Source: Nymphaea colorata (Eukaryota > Streptophyta > Magnoliopsida > Nymphaeales > Nymphaeaceae). From it: 64,000 nt of DNA. Below, piece after piece: positions 33,448 through 46,907 of the stretch; the stretch's first letter is position 1; every line of letters starts with the position of its first letter. A model generated the notes under the pieces. It saw only the letters and a program-made list of their open reading frames with translations, searched no databases and was not told the origin of the DNA. Position numbers and translations under genes: made by a program. The stretch lies in NCBI RefSeq assembly GCF_008831285.2, contig NC_045142.1, forward strand, positions 19,223,354 through 19,287,353. Reading direction: 5' to 3'.

Positions 33448-34290
33448 TTCATCAATGCAAGACTGAATAAGATATACAATGCACCCAGTGGAGACCTTAA
33501 GTTCCTAGATTTGAGTGGAGCATTCTGAAATCTTGTAACATGGCCTAACTATTGCTCCTTGATTCATCGTTTGCTAAATCACCTTTTGAATGGCTAGCAT
33601 AAAGGTGAGACCTACCTGATGTAGATTCTCCACCTCCTTTTGAACTTTAAACTCTTTTCCTTTTTCAGCTTGTAATCTCGTGCAAGGAGTCATAGAAAAT
33701 CTTTTTCAAATTTATACACTCTAGACCTAGCTGATTCCTCATATAAAGAAAGATCAATCCTAAGACCACCACTTAATAACCAAACTGCAGATGCCCTGCC
33801 ATTTTTTACTGTCCATATCAAAATCCATGACTGTATTGAAGTCTCCTCTAATTGTATGGAAATCCATCTACCTCTTGGAGAACTTTGTAATGCAGCATTC
33901 TAGATGAAACAAAAAAAAGAATTGGCCAAGTATAAGAATGTTTGTCCTCTTGTTGTGCTAGATGTAGAGGACTAGCTGCTCATTCCTTTAGAAAATGTCT
34001 CATACAAATACACTCCTCGTCTAGCTTATTTATCATTTGTTTGTAATGCATGTAATGACAAGAAGTTGTCTCCGGTGTGCCTCAAAGCTCAACCATCTTG
34101 AACAACATGCCTGTAAAACCACTCTTGTAGAAACCAAAGGTAGCCCTCGATCGTGTCAGAATCTCCAATGCCGAATCGGGTAAGACCCCTATAGAGAAAT
34201 GCAAGACCATCCAAAGCAAGTGAAGGGGTGTTGAGTCTTGATCTTTCCCCACATCCTAAATAGCTCTAAAACGTGTAGATCCATCATATT

Positions 34291-34677
34291 TTATCCGTTG
34301 GGCAAGACCAAGAGTCTTATAGTGCAGATCATCATCACCTCACTAGTTAGGTACTGTTGATTAAGTGACTTGGCCCTTGTATCCTCTATTGTACCTCCAA
34401 AGTATGCATGAAAATCTACGAGTCTGAGGAAACTACAATCTCCCTCCTTCTTGAGATCCCAACTCTTGATGTTTGTAATTCTATACAATAGATCCTTGTA
34501 GTGGACGACTTTAAATTTCATAACTAATTGATGATCGATTGTGTCTCTATGATGTCCCACTTGCTCTAACAGACCCAAAATATGGGTGAATTTGTCTAGA
34601 AGGGGTGTTATCTCTCTAAAGGTGAACCAAAATGTGGACATGTATAGGTTCCACCTCTCATCCAATGCATGAACCAA
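34291..34677 (-). pseudogene. DUF7745 / plant-mobile-domain-like ORF fragment
   Basis: This 128-residue open frame contains ALDERWNLYMSTFWFTFREI then TPLLDKFTHILGLLEQ. The pattern (L-x-x-RW...TF.F.xxE.TP.L..F..ILGL) recalls the DUF7745 and aminotransferase-like mobile domains often found beside or inside plant retrotransposons. No intact start context or partner exons are seen. It lies about 850 bp upstream of the gag remnant on the same strand, so both may belong to one element. Family assignment is tentative. Confidence 0.4.
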
Positions 34678-36589
34678 ATAACTATTGATCTAACTTCCTA
34701 CTTACTAATAATGCTACTGTTTCGAGACCACAGTCATCCAGGTGATAGGGGAACACCTCTACAAACTGCTCAGAATACCAGCCTAATACAAGTCCATTTG
34801 GGAAATAGGTCTAGTGTCTGGGTCAACTCTAATAATAGAGTGCATAATGTGCCCCTAAAGAAACATCCTGATCATGGTGACTGACAAAAATGACATTGCA
34901 GGGGGTCAAGACAGGCATACACATGAATATACAAATACAGAATATTCAGAGTAGGTGATGAGACTTTGCCTATCAAGATTGACATAATAGGAGGTCCCAA
35001 TTGAAACGGCAATTTTGACCTTGACAGGCTGCGGAGACTCTACAAGATCACATTGAAAAGAAAATTTATAGACGATTTTGACACAGAAAAACAAGGGCTC
35101 TTTTGAAATCTGTCTAGTTTTTGTATGGATAATTTGATGCACACTATTAAATGAAGTGTAGAGAATAAACATATAATCAAACAAGATACACACCATTGTT
35201 TAAAACAACACCCCCAAATGACATAGCTCTATCATGCGAATGATTAAAATCAACTTGGTCACATAGAATTAGATATCTCAGGATTTCCAATCCTCAGTTA
35301 TTCCATATAACAGGTATGTCTAGATACATGGACAAGAAGTCCATAGTATGTGGCACAGACTCCTTCAAATGGAGTTTTAAAAGGGCAAGTGTCTTCGATC
35401 TCCTTGATCACTCACCAATATATCGAGCTAGTGCCTTAGTATGGGTGAGGGAAGGGCCAATACCCATCTCTAGTATGTTGGTCCAACTATTGAACCACCC
35501 TAAGCTAATGCACACAAGGAGTGTTCGTGACGTGATGATTGGTACATATAGGTAAGGAGAAATTTAAATATATCATCACATACATAAACAATTGGCTCTA
35601 ATGCAATGTGGCCTAAAATGGGGGTTAAAAGCACAAAAAGAAGCAAACATTGTATCAAACAACTCTTAAATTTAGAGAGATGATATGTAATCCTATATCT
35701 ATGTGAGTATAGTAAATTTCTCTCAATTCTAATTGTTAAACGTCAAAAATATATACATACATCAAATGAGGGTACCTAGATGACTCTAAGGGTGAGATGA
35801 CATTTAAAACTTAAAAAAGTGGCACATTTTTGTTAGTCAGATAGTGACAGTCCTATCACAGTCACTACTTTGTTTACATGTAAAATTTTCATTCTTACAT
35901 GCAAACCATATAAATAAAACTTGTTACCTATACTCAACTTCGTTCCTTGTGTGAGATCTTGAGAAATGGGACCCTACCTGTCAGTACAAGGTCTGATAGT
36001 TCTTAGCGCCTTGACTAGGGATAATCAGACCAATGACTAGACTAAAATGGTTCATTTCTAAAGTGTAAATGTCATCCAAAATCTAAGAAAGCAAACTTAC
36101 CCTACTTATGAAATCATGCATATTTAAAAATATAAGCATATCTCATAAATGGACTAGTGAACAAGAAGAAATTAATCTAAAGTCTATTCATGTTCAGATC
36201 ATCGTACATCAATGCAAATCGATGTCCTAAATCTAATATAATGCATGCAAAAACTAAGTCATGTAGACATCTAGTTTACTCTCTACTGGAACTTGGACCT
36301 ATCAGGAGAAATCTGGATCTAAATCCAAGTCTTGTAATCATGATTTGAGAAATTTTGTATAATTCTTGTCATAAATTTGAAATAGGAGATGTAAAAGTCA
36401 AAATATCAATTCATGTGATTGAGACTCATGGTCCAAAATCAAGGTCAAAAATCTAGTAAATTTGTTCTTGTATTCCTAATTAGATCCTTTAAAATCTAAA
36501 TTCTAAAAAGGATAGATCCAAATATGATTATTATAGGGTCTAAAATCTTGTATTTGGATCTGATTCTATGGCGATTGAATCTAGGTTTA

Positions 36590-36840
36590 TGATCAAATAC
36601 TCATTTGCTTTGAAATTCAATCCAAGATCAAAGATCTGAAATCTAAGATCCAAGATCTGAAATTCAAGATCTGAAATTTAGAGTCTGAAATGCAAAATCC
36701 ATAATCCATAATATGAGATTTATGATTTGAGACTTGTATGTGAAATCTGATTCAAAATCCAAGATCCAAAATCTAAGACTTGAGATAAAAAATTTGAGAT
36801 CCAAAATCCATAACCCAAGATCCAAATTTTAATATTTGTG
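36590..36840. repeat. Degenerate short repeats of GATC-CAAAATC type
   Basis: Words such as AAGATCCAAGATCTGAAAT, CAAAATCCATAATCCATAA and CAAGATCCAAAATCTAAGAC follow each other with a period of roughly 10-12 bp. The tract is not coding. Confidence 0.6.
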
Positions 36841-37928
36841 CAAGTAGATTGGACTTGAATTAATGTCATGGTTTAGATCAACATAAGGTTTATTATTTGA
36901 ATCCAATACTTTCAATTGAGATCCAAGATCCAAATGAGCCAGGGGTAAGTTGGTCAATGTGACTAAGTTCGGCCTTTCTACACTAGGTTTGAATCTACTT
37001 GGGTTTGACTGTAGCAAGTGCATTTGGTCTTAGTCAAATCATATGATATATGATATACACTTCATTCATTTTGTATGAATGAGTGTTTACAAAAGTTTGA
37101 CTAAACCTAAGCTGTGGCACTAGGTTTACAATTTGTAAGCTCTAAAACCGGTGTGAATTAGGTTTAAGAGAAATGAGCTAAGTTTGGATTATGTGCTTAA
37201 AAGAGATTGTTTTTTTTTTTTAACACTCTAGAGAAAACTATGGTTTGAAAATGATTATTGTATGAGGACCAGGCTAAATTCAGGTTTTACATACATGGGC
37301 TACTTTGCTGACCCACTATGGTTTCAAACAAGAGGTATATGTGGGTACATGGTGGTGCTTGTCAAAATAAAAGTGAAATGCATGATTAGAAAAAACATGA
37401 AATAGAATTATATTCTACATGCATGGTTCAAGTAAAGCTACATATGCAAAAACTTGACATTAAAAGAAAGAGACAAAGAATAGAGGGGCATACCTAACCC
37501 CTATGCCAACAGTAAAGACATTAAAATAAATCTAATCTGGAAAATAAATATTCCAAACTAACCAAAAAATAAAATAAACTAAACATGCTAGAAACACAAG
37601 AAAACTAAACATGTTAAAAGCAAAACCTACACAAAGCATGCATAAAGAAAAGGAACTAAATTGCAAATAAGAAAAGAAATAAAAGGGAAAACCAAATTAC
37701 CTAAAGCTAACACCCTGGTTGAGCCCACTCCAATGAACCCCACATTGAGTCTGGTTGAGTCTAGTTACAGTGCTAATGCAGAACACACCAAAACTTAGAT
37801 CAAGACTCTTAAAAATATAACTTGTTTTGAGCTAGACCTTTTTTTGACTACCCTGTTAAAATTTTACCAACTCTTTGGGCTTCTCAAAGAATAGCTCAAA
37901 GTGTGTTGTGTCAAATGGGAGGGAGGAG

Positions 37929-37942
37929 GCCTATTTATAGGG
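37929..37942 (-). promoter_or_regulatory. TATA box candidate on the - strand
   Basis: Reads CCTATAAATAGGCC on the - strand. No host gene starts downstream, so it most likely belongs to the LTR of the decayed - strand retroelement. Confidence 0.4.
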
Positions 37943-40685
37943 GAGATAAGGGGCAAACACCTTTGGAATTTTCAATCTAGGACTAAACTTTTGGCACACT
38001 CACTCTTCTTCAACGCTCCAAACCATAGGTTGAAATTATATTTTCAATTGTATTTTGCTCGTTGTTATCTCGTTTGGACTCCGAATTCGATTCCATAAAA
38101 AGCCACGCAAGTACAAAAAAGTACTGATCGATTCATGATAAAGTATTTGGTGAGAATGGAGGACGAACAACATGGAAATATGAAGAGGAGAAAACAAACT
38201 TTTAAACCTTATTCTAAAACTTGATACAAATAAAAAAAATGTTTGTCTGGACCACATATGGATACCGATTTCAATTTCATATGCATTGAAGTGCCCAACA
38301 ATGAATTTTGCGTGTTTCAAGTGCTTACTTGTGAATTGACATTAAGCATGGAATGAAAAAATCATGATACATTTTTGGGATATAATGTGCATTAAGCTCA
38401 CATTGGATCATGGATCTACGTTTGATGCTGAGAAACTAATCCAGGTCCAGATCCAAGGAAAATTTAAGAAGATCCTGATATTTTATGGGAATTTGGATTG
38501 TGATTTGATATCCAGGATCTGAAATGATAATAATGGATCTTGATCTATATAAAGATAGATATTAGTTCAAAGACTTGGATATGAGATCCATACATGGAAA
38601 TAAAACTTGAGTATATGATCTGAATCATAAATATGAAATGGATATCTTAACCTGAGCTCGAGCTGGGTTAGGTGGGCTCAAGCTACATAGCATAGGTTGG
38701 ACCTGAGTTGGGTTTAGTTTCTGAAAAATTGGGTTCAAACCAAGGCTTCGCGTAGGCTCAACCTAGGTGTTGTCTTTTGAAAATTCAGTTTTAATGAAAA
38801 ATTTGATGAAATTGAGCCTCGGCACAGGCCTATCAGATCCATGAAATTTATGAAAAGCTAACTTAAGTTTATGTGGCTCATAAGTTAGGTTTTATAAAAA
38901 AAAACCTGCATGGTGGCAAATGACCAAAATACCATTGTATGTGATTTTGGGCTGAAACATGTTCAAAGAAAGGGATGGGATTGAACTAAAGTTCTAGAAT
39001 CAAAGAAAATCATAAACCAATGTATATGTAACCTATACCCTATGTTTATACAGAAGAATATGGCTCAAAAATAAAATAACCATTTTGCCTTTATTTGTAT
39101 TTTTGGAGTTTCGGATTAATTTTTTTGATCTGGCTAAACCAGCCTATGGTTAGACTCCTAATTAAGCTCTGGTTAAAATCTTGTTGAAAAATTCCTTCAG
39201 ATTGCATTAAAAAACAAAAACAAATTTTTATCAAGTCGTGTGCAACACATTTATGAAGAGAAATCAATGAAGGCCAAAATATCAGATTTCATAGGTGGCA
39301 AAATGGCAATTTTTTGGACGACCTAATGACTTGAGTCTGGTGTTCAATGCTAGTGTAAAAAGTGCTTGTTTGGCTCAAAGATAGTCTTTTGTTCATGAAA
39401 TTTGGCCTTTGAAAATTCAATTGAAAATCTCATGGTGAAAAGTAAAATGGTCACTTGAAATTGTGATAATTTTGAGTGTTCACATTTTGTAAGATCTTGA
39501 AATGTGTTAATGTAATGAATGGTTACTTTTCAAACCTTTCGAGGTTTATTCATGTTAAGGAACATAAAGCTTCAAGACTCAAGTCATGATTGACATGTGT
39601 TCATGCATCAACTTTTTCCATTAGCAGTAAGAAAATGTTTGATAAAATGGTCAATTTAGTGCTTATCTAGTTTCATGGATTGTTCAAAAAATCATGTTCA
39701 AAGATTGGAAATGATGGCAGCTTCAAAAACATAGAAAAGTATATAGCACTTATAGTATGTCATTGGAAGAGGATATTTTCAAACTTTTTCTTATATTATA
39801 GTGCACCTGCCCATTCATTTAGCATCGAAGGCAAGGCTCGTTGGATCAATACAATAGGGGTAGATGTATCCTATTGAAAGATATGTGGAATTTCTGATAA
39901 TGGTTATATAAAAATTTATAGTAATTCATTTTATGTGTCGCATGTGTAGGTGCTCCCTCAATTTGAAAACTTATGTATGTAACAAAAGTCAATCAAAAGG
40001 CTCTATTGTGGACGGATATTTGTTTGAAAAATGTCTCACATTTTGTTTGTGGTATTTGGATGTCATTGAGATAAAGTTTAATCATATTGAATAAAATTAT
40101 GAACAACTTGATGATGATTTGTTGAGAAAAGGCTGCCTAGAGTTAGATCTTATTCATGTTTATGTACTTTTCAGATGACTAACTATTCACATTTTTAATC
40201 TTTATAAATATGCCATTTGTAGGCAACACCTTTGCTTGCTGAAATCACAACATTGAATACCTCAAGAAGTTGAACAAATTCATAAGGACAAGTTTCCTTA
40301 TTGGTTTCAAAATAATGTAATTTCCTAATCACCTTTAAAAATATTCATGTACTTATACTTAATAATGAATATATATATATTGAATTACTTTTATTCATAT
40401 TATAGGTTTGTCTACTTCATGAATAGATGCTACTGAAAGCATCACCAAAGAACTCATATGGTCATCGCAGAAACCTTAAAAGATAGTAAGAGTGTTCAAA
40501 GGTTTCAGTGAAAATGGGTATCACAAGCTGAAAAACAGTTGGGAGATCCCTCAGGAGAAAAAAACCACATACCATGTTTGATGCTCATTTCAAACTCTCA
40601 GCTTGTATGATTGTAAGCTATAATATTATGTATGTTGGAATTTTGTTGCCTACATATTGATTTATTTTGTTTTCTTCTCTTATAG

Positions 40686-41803
40686 CTTATGACCTACTAA
40701 ATTCCAATAGATTTGACTTCAATGTGATGGTTTGCACGATTCTTCTTAAAGAAATGGTGGTAAATGCCCAAGATTACTATGGATACCAAGACCTACACAT
40801 GGTATGTATGATATCTTACAAATGATTGTTATTTTTTGTAGTACCACTGCCTTGAACATACAAGTTTTTTATGGCTTACATCTTCATCTCGAGTAGAATA
40901 TTTGTTCTCTTTGTATTTAAACTAAATAAGCAGAACTTACTAGTACTACTAAAATTATAAGAAAGTGAAGCATCCTCATAGTTCTCATTTGCAGCTATCA
41001 AATGTTTTCCTCCAACTCTTGGGAGAAGCGGTTCCATGCACATATATTTTGTACACTTTTGACATAGTAATTTAGAGCTTTTCTAGTTGAATTAACTTTT
41101 CAAAACTGAAACCTTTTCAAATTTTGCTTCATGTTTGAATTGTCTATCATGTTTTTTGTTGTTACTCTAAATTGGTTTTGTTTCTGCAAACTGTTCTGTA
41201 GCTTGTGTGCATACAGTGTAAAAGACTTACAACAAAATCTTAGTGCTTTATGTTGTTTTCCATTAATTAGCTAAAAGTTGCATGTTTTTTTGCATGCAAG
41301 GATGGCCTTCATAGAGGCTTTGTGGTTCCATCACTAATCATTACGATGTTTCTCAAATCTGCAATACATAAAGGCAAAGAACTTGACGTCTCAAGGTCTT
41401 ATATACTTTTATCACAACCATGGTAGCAACTGTTTGTAGAAATTGTTCATGAACCAACATAGCTTCTTATACCAATTCAGCTTCTATTATCTGAGTGATT
41501 ATCTTGTATTTTGAAATTCATTTTGTTTGTAAAGATGAGCTTCTTTGACAAATATATGCTAGATTTATGGCTTTCATTTGTGTCCTTCAATTCAATTATG
41601 GAATAGGTTGATTTGCAAATTGTTTTTTTATGTTTGAACAGGCAAGTGGTATGAACTGGACTGTTGACAAATTTACTGATCAGTCTCTTCTAAATGCAGT
41701 TGGTTGGGGATTTGTTGTTCATCACCTGTACAAAAGGTATCCAAATGATAAAATAGAATTGGACATCACTGCTACATCTCCACCCTGTGAGGGAGTTGAA
41801 TGA
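40686..41803 (+). pseudogene. Unrecognised three-exon coding fragment
   Basis: Three stretches look like exons with good splice borders. The first (about 40686-40800) encodes DLLNSNRFDFNVMVCTILL and DYYGYQDLHM, followed by GTATGT. The second (about 41302-41396), preceded by TGCAAG, encodes DGLHRGFVVPSLITMFLKSA and KGKELDVS. The last (about 41642-41803), preceded by TTTGAACAG, encodes ASGMNWTVDKFTDQSLLNAV, GWGFVVHHLYKRYPNDKIEL and ends PPCEGVE-stop. I do not recognise the family. The middle exon faintly resembles the PF20167-type plant transposon protein (PSLIT...). No start exon is found. A CACTA-like transposon end lies just downstream, so it may be transposon-borne. Confidence 0.4.
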
Positions 41804-42029
41804 AGTTGATGATGATACCAGGGCACAATGTTTTGTTGTACATATAAAAGAATGAACAATATTTTGCGGATATTGAGTAATGGCTCTTTTTTATGTGAAT
41901 GGCATTTTAGTATAGTACATGACATTTTTTGGATGTGTTCATTAATGTGTATAGCTACAAATTCTGATGTAAAATTTGATATATTTTTTTGTGTACTCAA
42001 TAATGGGATTATGTGTAAGACATACCGTA

Positions 42030-42470
42030 GTTTAGGAGAAAAAAAACATTTATTGATGGTCAGTAAATAGTTGTTTCTGACGTAAATAAACTTCAGTAAT
42101 GATCAGCATCTGCTGATGCTAACTAGAGTCAATAAAAAGAGAAATATTTGTTGACATTAACGAACATCAGTGGTGGTTTAGCATCAGTAAATAAAGGATG
42201 TCTACTGACATTCACTTGCATCAATAAATCCTTTGCTAGAGACTTGCCAACAGGCCTGCCGACATGAGGAACACCAGTAATTAGTCATTATGTACTGATG
42301 CATATGTAATGTTACAAATAAGATATTTTGCCTGAGATGTTGCAAAACGTTAGTAAAACCTTTAGCTAACAGTCTTTACTGACATTTGGTTTTGTATCAA
42401 TAAGAAAATCAGTAAATAGTTTTATTAACACTTTTTTTTTTTACTTTTACTGACGTTTTTTAAGTGTAGA
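42030..42470. mobile_element. Probable CACTA transposon end with subterminal repeats
   Basis: Words of the type (T)CAGTAAATA and CTGACGT/CTGACATT recur in both orientations at about 42060, 42110, 42165, 42184, 42218, 42380 and 42405. The stretch ends TTTTACTGACGTTTTTTAAG then TGTAGA. Its inverse, TCTACACTTAAAAAACGTCA, is close to a CACTACAAAAAACGTCA-type CACTA terminus. The other end was not found. Confidence 0.4.
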
Positions 42471-44002
42471 TAAAAGTGTTTTTTTTTTGGTGCCTTGAGG
42501 TCATGGTTTTGCAACATGCATGAAAGCCATTCGACTTCTCAGTCATTGGAAGAAGTGGTTTTGTGCTGCAGGCAATGTTAGCGTCAGGGTAGATGGGGCA
42601 GGGGACTGAGGCAAGAAAAGATTTAAGCTTGAAAGACACGGCAATGCCTAGTATTTGGACACAGCCTTGTCGCTTCTCCATTAAAATATAGGTGCGATTA
42701 TCCGTACGAACATGTCGCTGGAAGAAGCTCAATCTTCAACCAGATATTGCAACAAATATGTTCCAGTTTCAGGAGACTCATTTATCGCCTTTTTGTTTAT
42801 GGCATATACATTAATTCAACCGGCTAAATACAACAAATATTGTAACGCTGCCGTGTTTTAATTTATTATTTTTTTGAGGGAAGAAGCCATAAATTTTTCA
42901 TGAGGAGGACTGACTTAAAGTTTCTAAATTTTGATTAAGGTTGAAATATCATTTTTTAAAATTCTTATATAAAAAAAGTGAAATTTTCTAAAATTTACAT
43001 GTGAATTTTTGAAAGATTTTTTGTTGAGGTAGAGCCACGGCCCATGCAGGCCCTACCTTGGCTTCGCGCCTATTCCTTCAAACGTCCAGTCGGTTTCCTT
43101 TTAATCCAAGGGTGGCAAAATAAACCAATTTCTGCATTAATTATAAAAATCCATATCCATTTATGTTCTCATGAAGGATATTCGATTCTCCCACCATGAG
43201 ATATACCGAAAGAAAGCCGAAGGATCGAATTTTTTTTAATTTTGTTATAGCCAAAGAGCAGTTCTTATTTTAAATTTTAAATTAGAGAGGCCATGCAGAA
43301 GTAGACGCCTGATGTCAGGGGCACTAGCGTACGCTGCGTACCCATTCAAGTTGCGGCCCGAGAAGGAAAAGCAAATTAATATAGAATTCCCACCCAGTGG
43401 ACTCTGTCGGCATTCAGAGGTTGGGAAGAATCCTCTTTCACGCGATCTTTTGGAAAAAGAAAAAAAAACCAACAAAGTGCAGTTGGTAAATCCAACGATC
43501 AAGGGTGCAAGGACGATCGTCAAATTGCCACAACTGGAAGATATTTATTGTCCGAAGTCCATAGTACAAAAAATATCAAACAATTAGTCAAAAGTCATGC
43601 AGCAATTTGTATGTTTATTTTTATATATGACAACTAGAGTCACTAGACACGATGGATCAGCAGCTTGACACATTATATATTGCAGATATTTCCGGACCCC
43701 CATTATATGTAAACTTACTCCAATGTTGGTGGTTCTTATCTTGTGCATATATGGATGTGCTGATCATTACTTGTTCATGACGCCGCAATTTCAATTATTT
43801 TTTTTTCCAAAACATAAGATTTTGGCCAATAAGTTGTTGACATTTCGCTAATCGCTTGAAAAATGCAATGAACCAAAATGTCAAGTTTAACATATTTTAC
43901 TACCAAATTTGATATAAAACCTAATCTACAATGTCAAAATTTTGTAAAAAATTAAGTTTGAAAAACCATAGAAAAAATGTATTTTGTTTGCCTGTACATC
44001 TT

Positions 44003-44087
<85 letters not shown>
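44003..44087. repeat. Compound microsatellite (CT)n(AT)n
   Basis: About 20 CT dinucleotides followed directly by about 20 TA dinucleotides. The open frame reading SLSLSL...YIYIYI across it is a repeat artefact. Confidence 0.9.
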
Positions 44088-44094
<7 letters not shown>

Positions 44095-45104
44095 GTATTG
44101 TGTGCATTGTGTGCGTGTTAGACCCTGACAACCAATTGTTGGAATAACTCAGGCAGCCTTTTCTTATTTCTCTCTATTAAGTGCAAACTAATGAATAGTG
44201 ATTATTCAACTATGAGAAAAAGTATTTGAATTGTTTAAATATTAACTGCCAAGATTATATATATATATATACACTACATTGCTTAAAGTGTCAAGTTTAT
44301 GGGCCCTTGCAGAATGGCAACTCTACCTTTGCTTATTGTGCCTACCATGTCGACTTCTTTATACTGTACACTCTCTGTAACTTTGTCCTGTTCAAACAAA
44401 AAACTGAACATATAAAATAAATCAAGACATAAATATTGTCTTTCTTAATAAAGGACCCCGTTTTCGGGCTTATGTTTCAAAGTTTCTGTTCCTCCTTAAG
44501 ATCCCCCACTTTGAGGGTGTAGAAAATAATCGTGAGAATTAAAAGGGCAGAGAGAAAAAAATGCATCATAGAAGGGAAAGTGATCAGAAAAAGATGCAGT
44601 TAGAAAACAACCACTCTAAAAATGCTAAAGTAGTAGTAATAGTTGAACACACAAGCACACATGTTGTCGAATAGTTATTAAAGAAAGTGGATATCTAATA
44701 ATGAGAAAAAGGGAAATTAAGTTGTCCCAACATGCCGGTACCTAATATCTTTCTTTATATGAAGGGATATTAGAGCTTATATGTTAAGGCGCCCCATGGC
44801 TCCTATATCTCTTACAAAATCAAGGCAAACAAAAAAAATATTTGATTTAGAATTGACAAGACCAAGTGTAGAAAAATCATATCTAACACCCCATTATTAG
44901 TACAACCCAACCAAGTGGAATATCTCCATGTTCAAAAACTTAAGAATGGAACACGAGATCATCTGTTTTTAATCGCACACTAAATAGTTGAAAATCCTGA
45001 CCTTCAAATACTCGTGAAATAATGGCTATAGATTGAAAAGAGTGATATCCTTTTTGTTTCTTGATTCACACATGTAACAAGAGCGTCAATAGGGACTTTT
45101 TCTT

Positions 45105-45228
<124 letters not shown>

Positions 45229-46907
45229 CTAAGTGTATGGAGAAGCAACCCACACAAACAATGAAAATGATCTGAGAGAAAGTTGGTATATAAAATAATC
45301 GACAATATTATAACTCGGTGGTCCGGTCCCATGATGTGGATCTAAATGACCAATTAATGTTAAACAAAGGGAAGCAGAAGCAACATGATTGCAGGAACAG
45401 GTAACGTCACGTCAATAATATGCAATAAGCCGACGGAGACAGAGACGCCCGTTCTTCGCTTTCGTAATTTTATGGTTGTAAGAAAATGAAATGGAAAGCG
45501 ACATCATTTTGTAGAATCCCTTTCATCATCCCAACCCTCTCCCGAACCTTGGGTTGGTTTGTCTTAGGCGTATGGCTTTAGGGAAACAAAAAAGAAAAAA
45601 AAAAGGAACATCTGTTGGAATTAAGGCCCTGTGGTTAATAGTATAATGATTCAGAGGGAATATTTAAAAGTAGAATGATTGAAGAACACCACTATATAAA
45701 TAAACTTGGAGCCAGCTTAATATATAAACAGGAGGAACATTACATTAGATTTCCTAGCTTTTCAAGAACAACCGAACAAGTGGATCTGCTCTCTAATTTT
45801 ATAAAACAGAAATTTATATGGAAACCCTCAACTTTCTATATACTTGGGAAAAAGCGACAAAAACATTTACACAATTACAAAATACAGCTGCTTAAATTCG
45901 CAGAGAAGGTTATATGGAGTAACGTAAAAAGGGTGTTCCCCTGACCGGATGGCCCTGACAAGTCCTTGGGATAAAAGGGAAAAAGGTTAAACGCATCAAA
46001 ATGGAACCGTCATTTCTACTGTCAGCCTTTAAGTAAAGGAAAACGAGGTCCTCGGCTTTCTCTGTTTCCGAAAACAATAAATAGTCCGAAAAGAGAGTGA
46101 AGAATTTTTTACTCGCCCCCACATACTACGATTCCCCTCACCTACCACAAGCCGAGAGAAATGCAACCATTTAAGAGGAGCTTTGGGTGCATTTCCAGCC
46201 CACCCTGAGGACTCTGTCATTCATTCAAACAATCGCCCTACTCTTTATGTGCAGCAAGAACGTATTAAACACTCTGAGTCTCCCCGGTCATTCAAACACC
46301 CGCCAGCCCAACCTTGGGATCGTGGTGAGAGATAAAGAAAGCAAGCACGTGAATGTCTTGACAAAAATAGAATTCCCCTTTTTTTTTTCTGTTTTGCAAC
46401 ACTTTCTTGCTTCATTCTAGGCAAAATGGAGAACCATGAGAGGCTGTATCTCTAACGATAGAATCACCGAGGGACCAACAGCCACCTCCCTGTACAACGT
46501 TTCAGAAAGAACAGATATGGAGCACCAACTTAAGATCATGACCGCATCATTATAAGCATCTTTTGATGTGGCGCGGTCAGAAAACACAACTGAGCCAAAA
46601 AGGTAAAGGGAAAACTACCAACACAGGAACTAGGGATCAGGAGAGCATGTGAAAGATTTCTATTTGAAGCAAACCCAACGACACATAAGCGCGTAGCATT
46701 GCCCACTAAAAATATGGAAAAAAAAAAAAAAAAAAAACACATAAGCTGTGACCGCAAACAAAGTTCCTTTCGTTTTTCTAGGACTTCCCATTGGAAATCG
46801 AAGCAATACATGCAGCTGTTATTTACCATCGGCGGTTTTAGATCTCGTCACGCTCTCTGGAAACCGAATAGAAGACAAAACTTGGGGGGCGCTAAGCAGG
46901 GGCTAAG

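Larger units (their letters stand above)
34700..40680. other. Long non-coding stretch, probably retroelement LTR and spacer
   Basis: I see no supported gene over about 6 kb. Positions 36590-36840 and 38440-38650 hold short degenerate repeats built on GATC(T/C)AAAATC and GATCTGAAAT words. A - strand CCTATAAATAGGCC at 37929-37942 is a strong TATA-box match and might be the LTR promoter of the - strand element carrying the 32.8-34.7 kb remnants. The remaining open frames show no motif. Confidence 0.4.
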
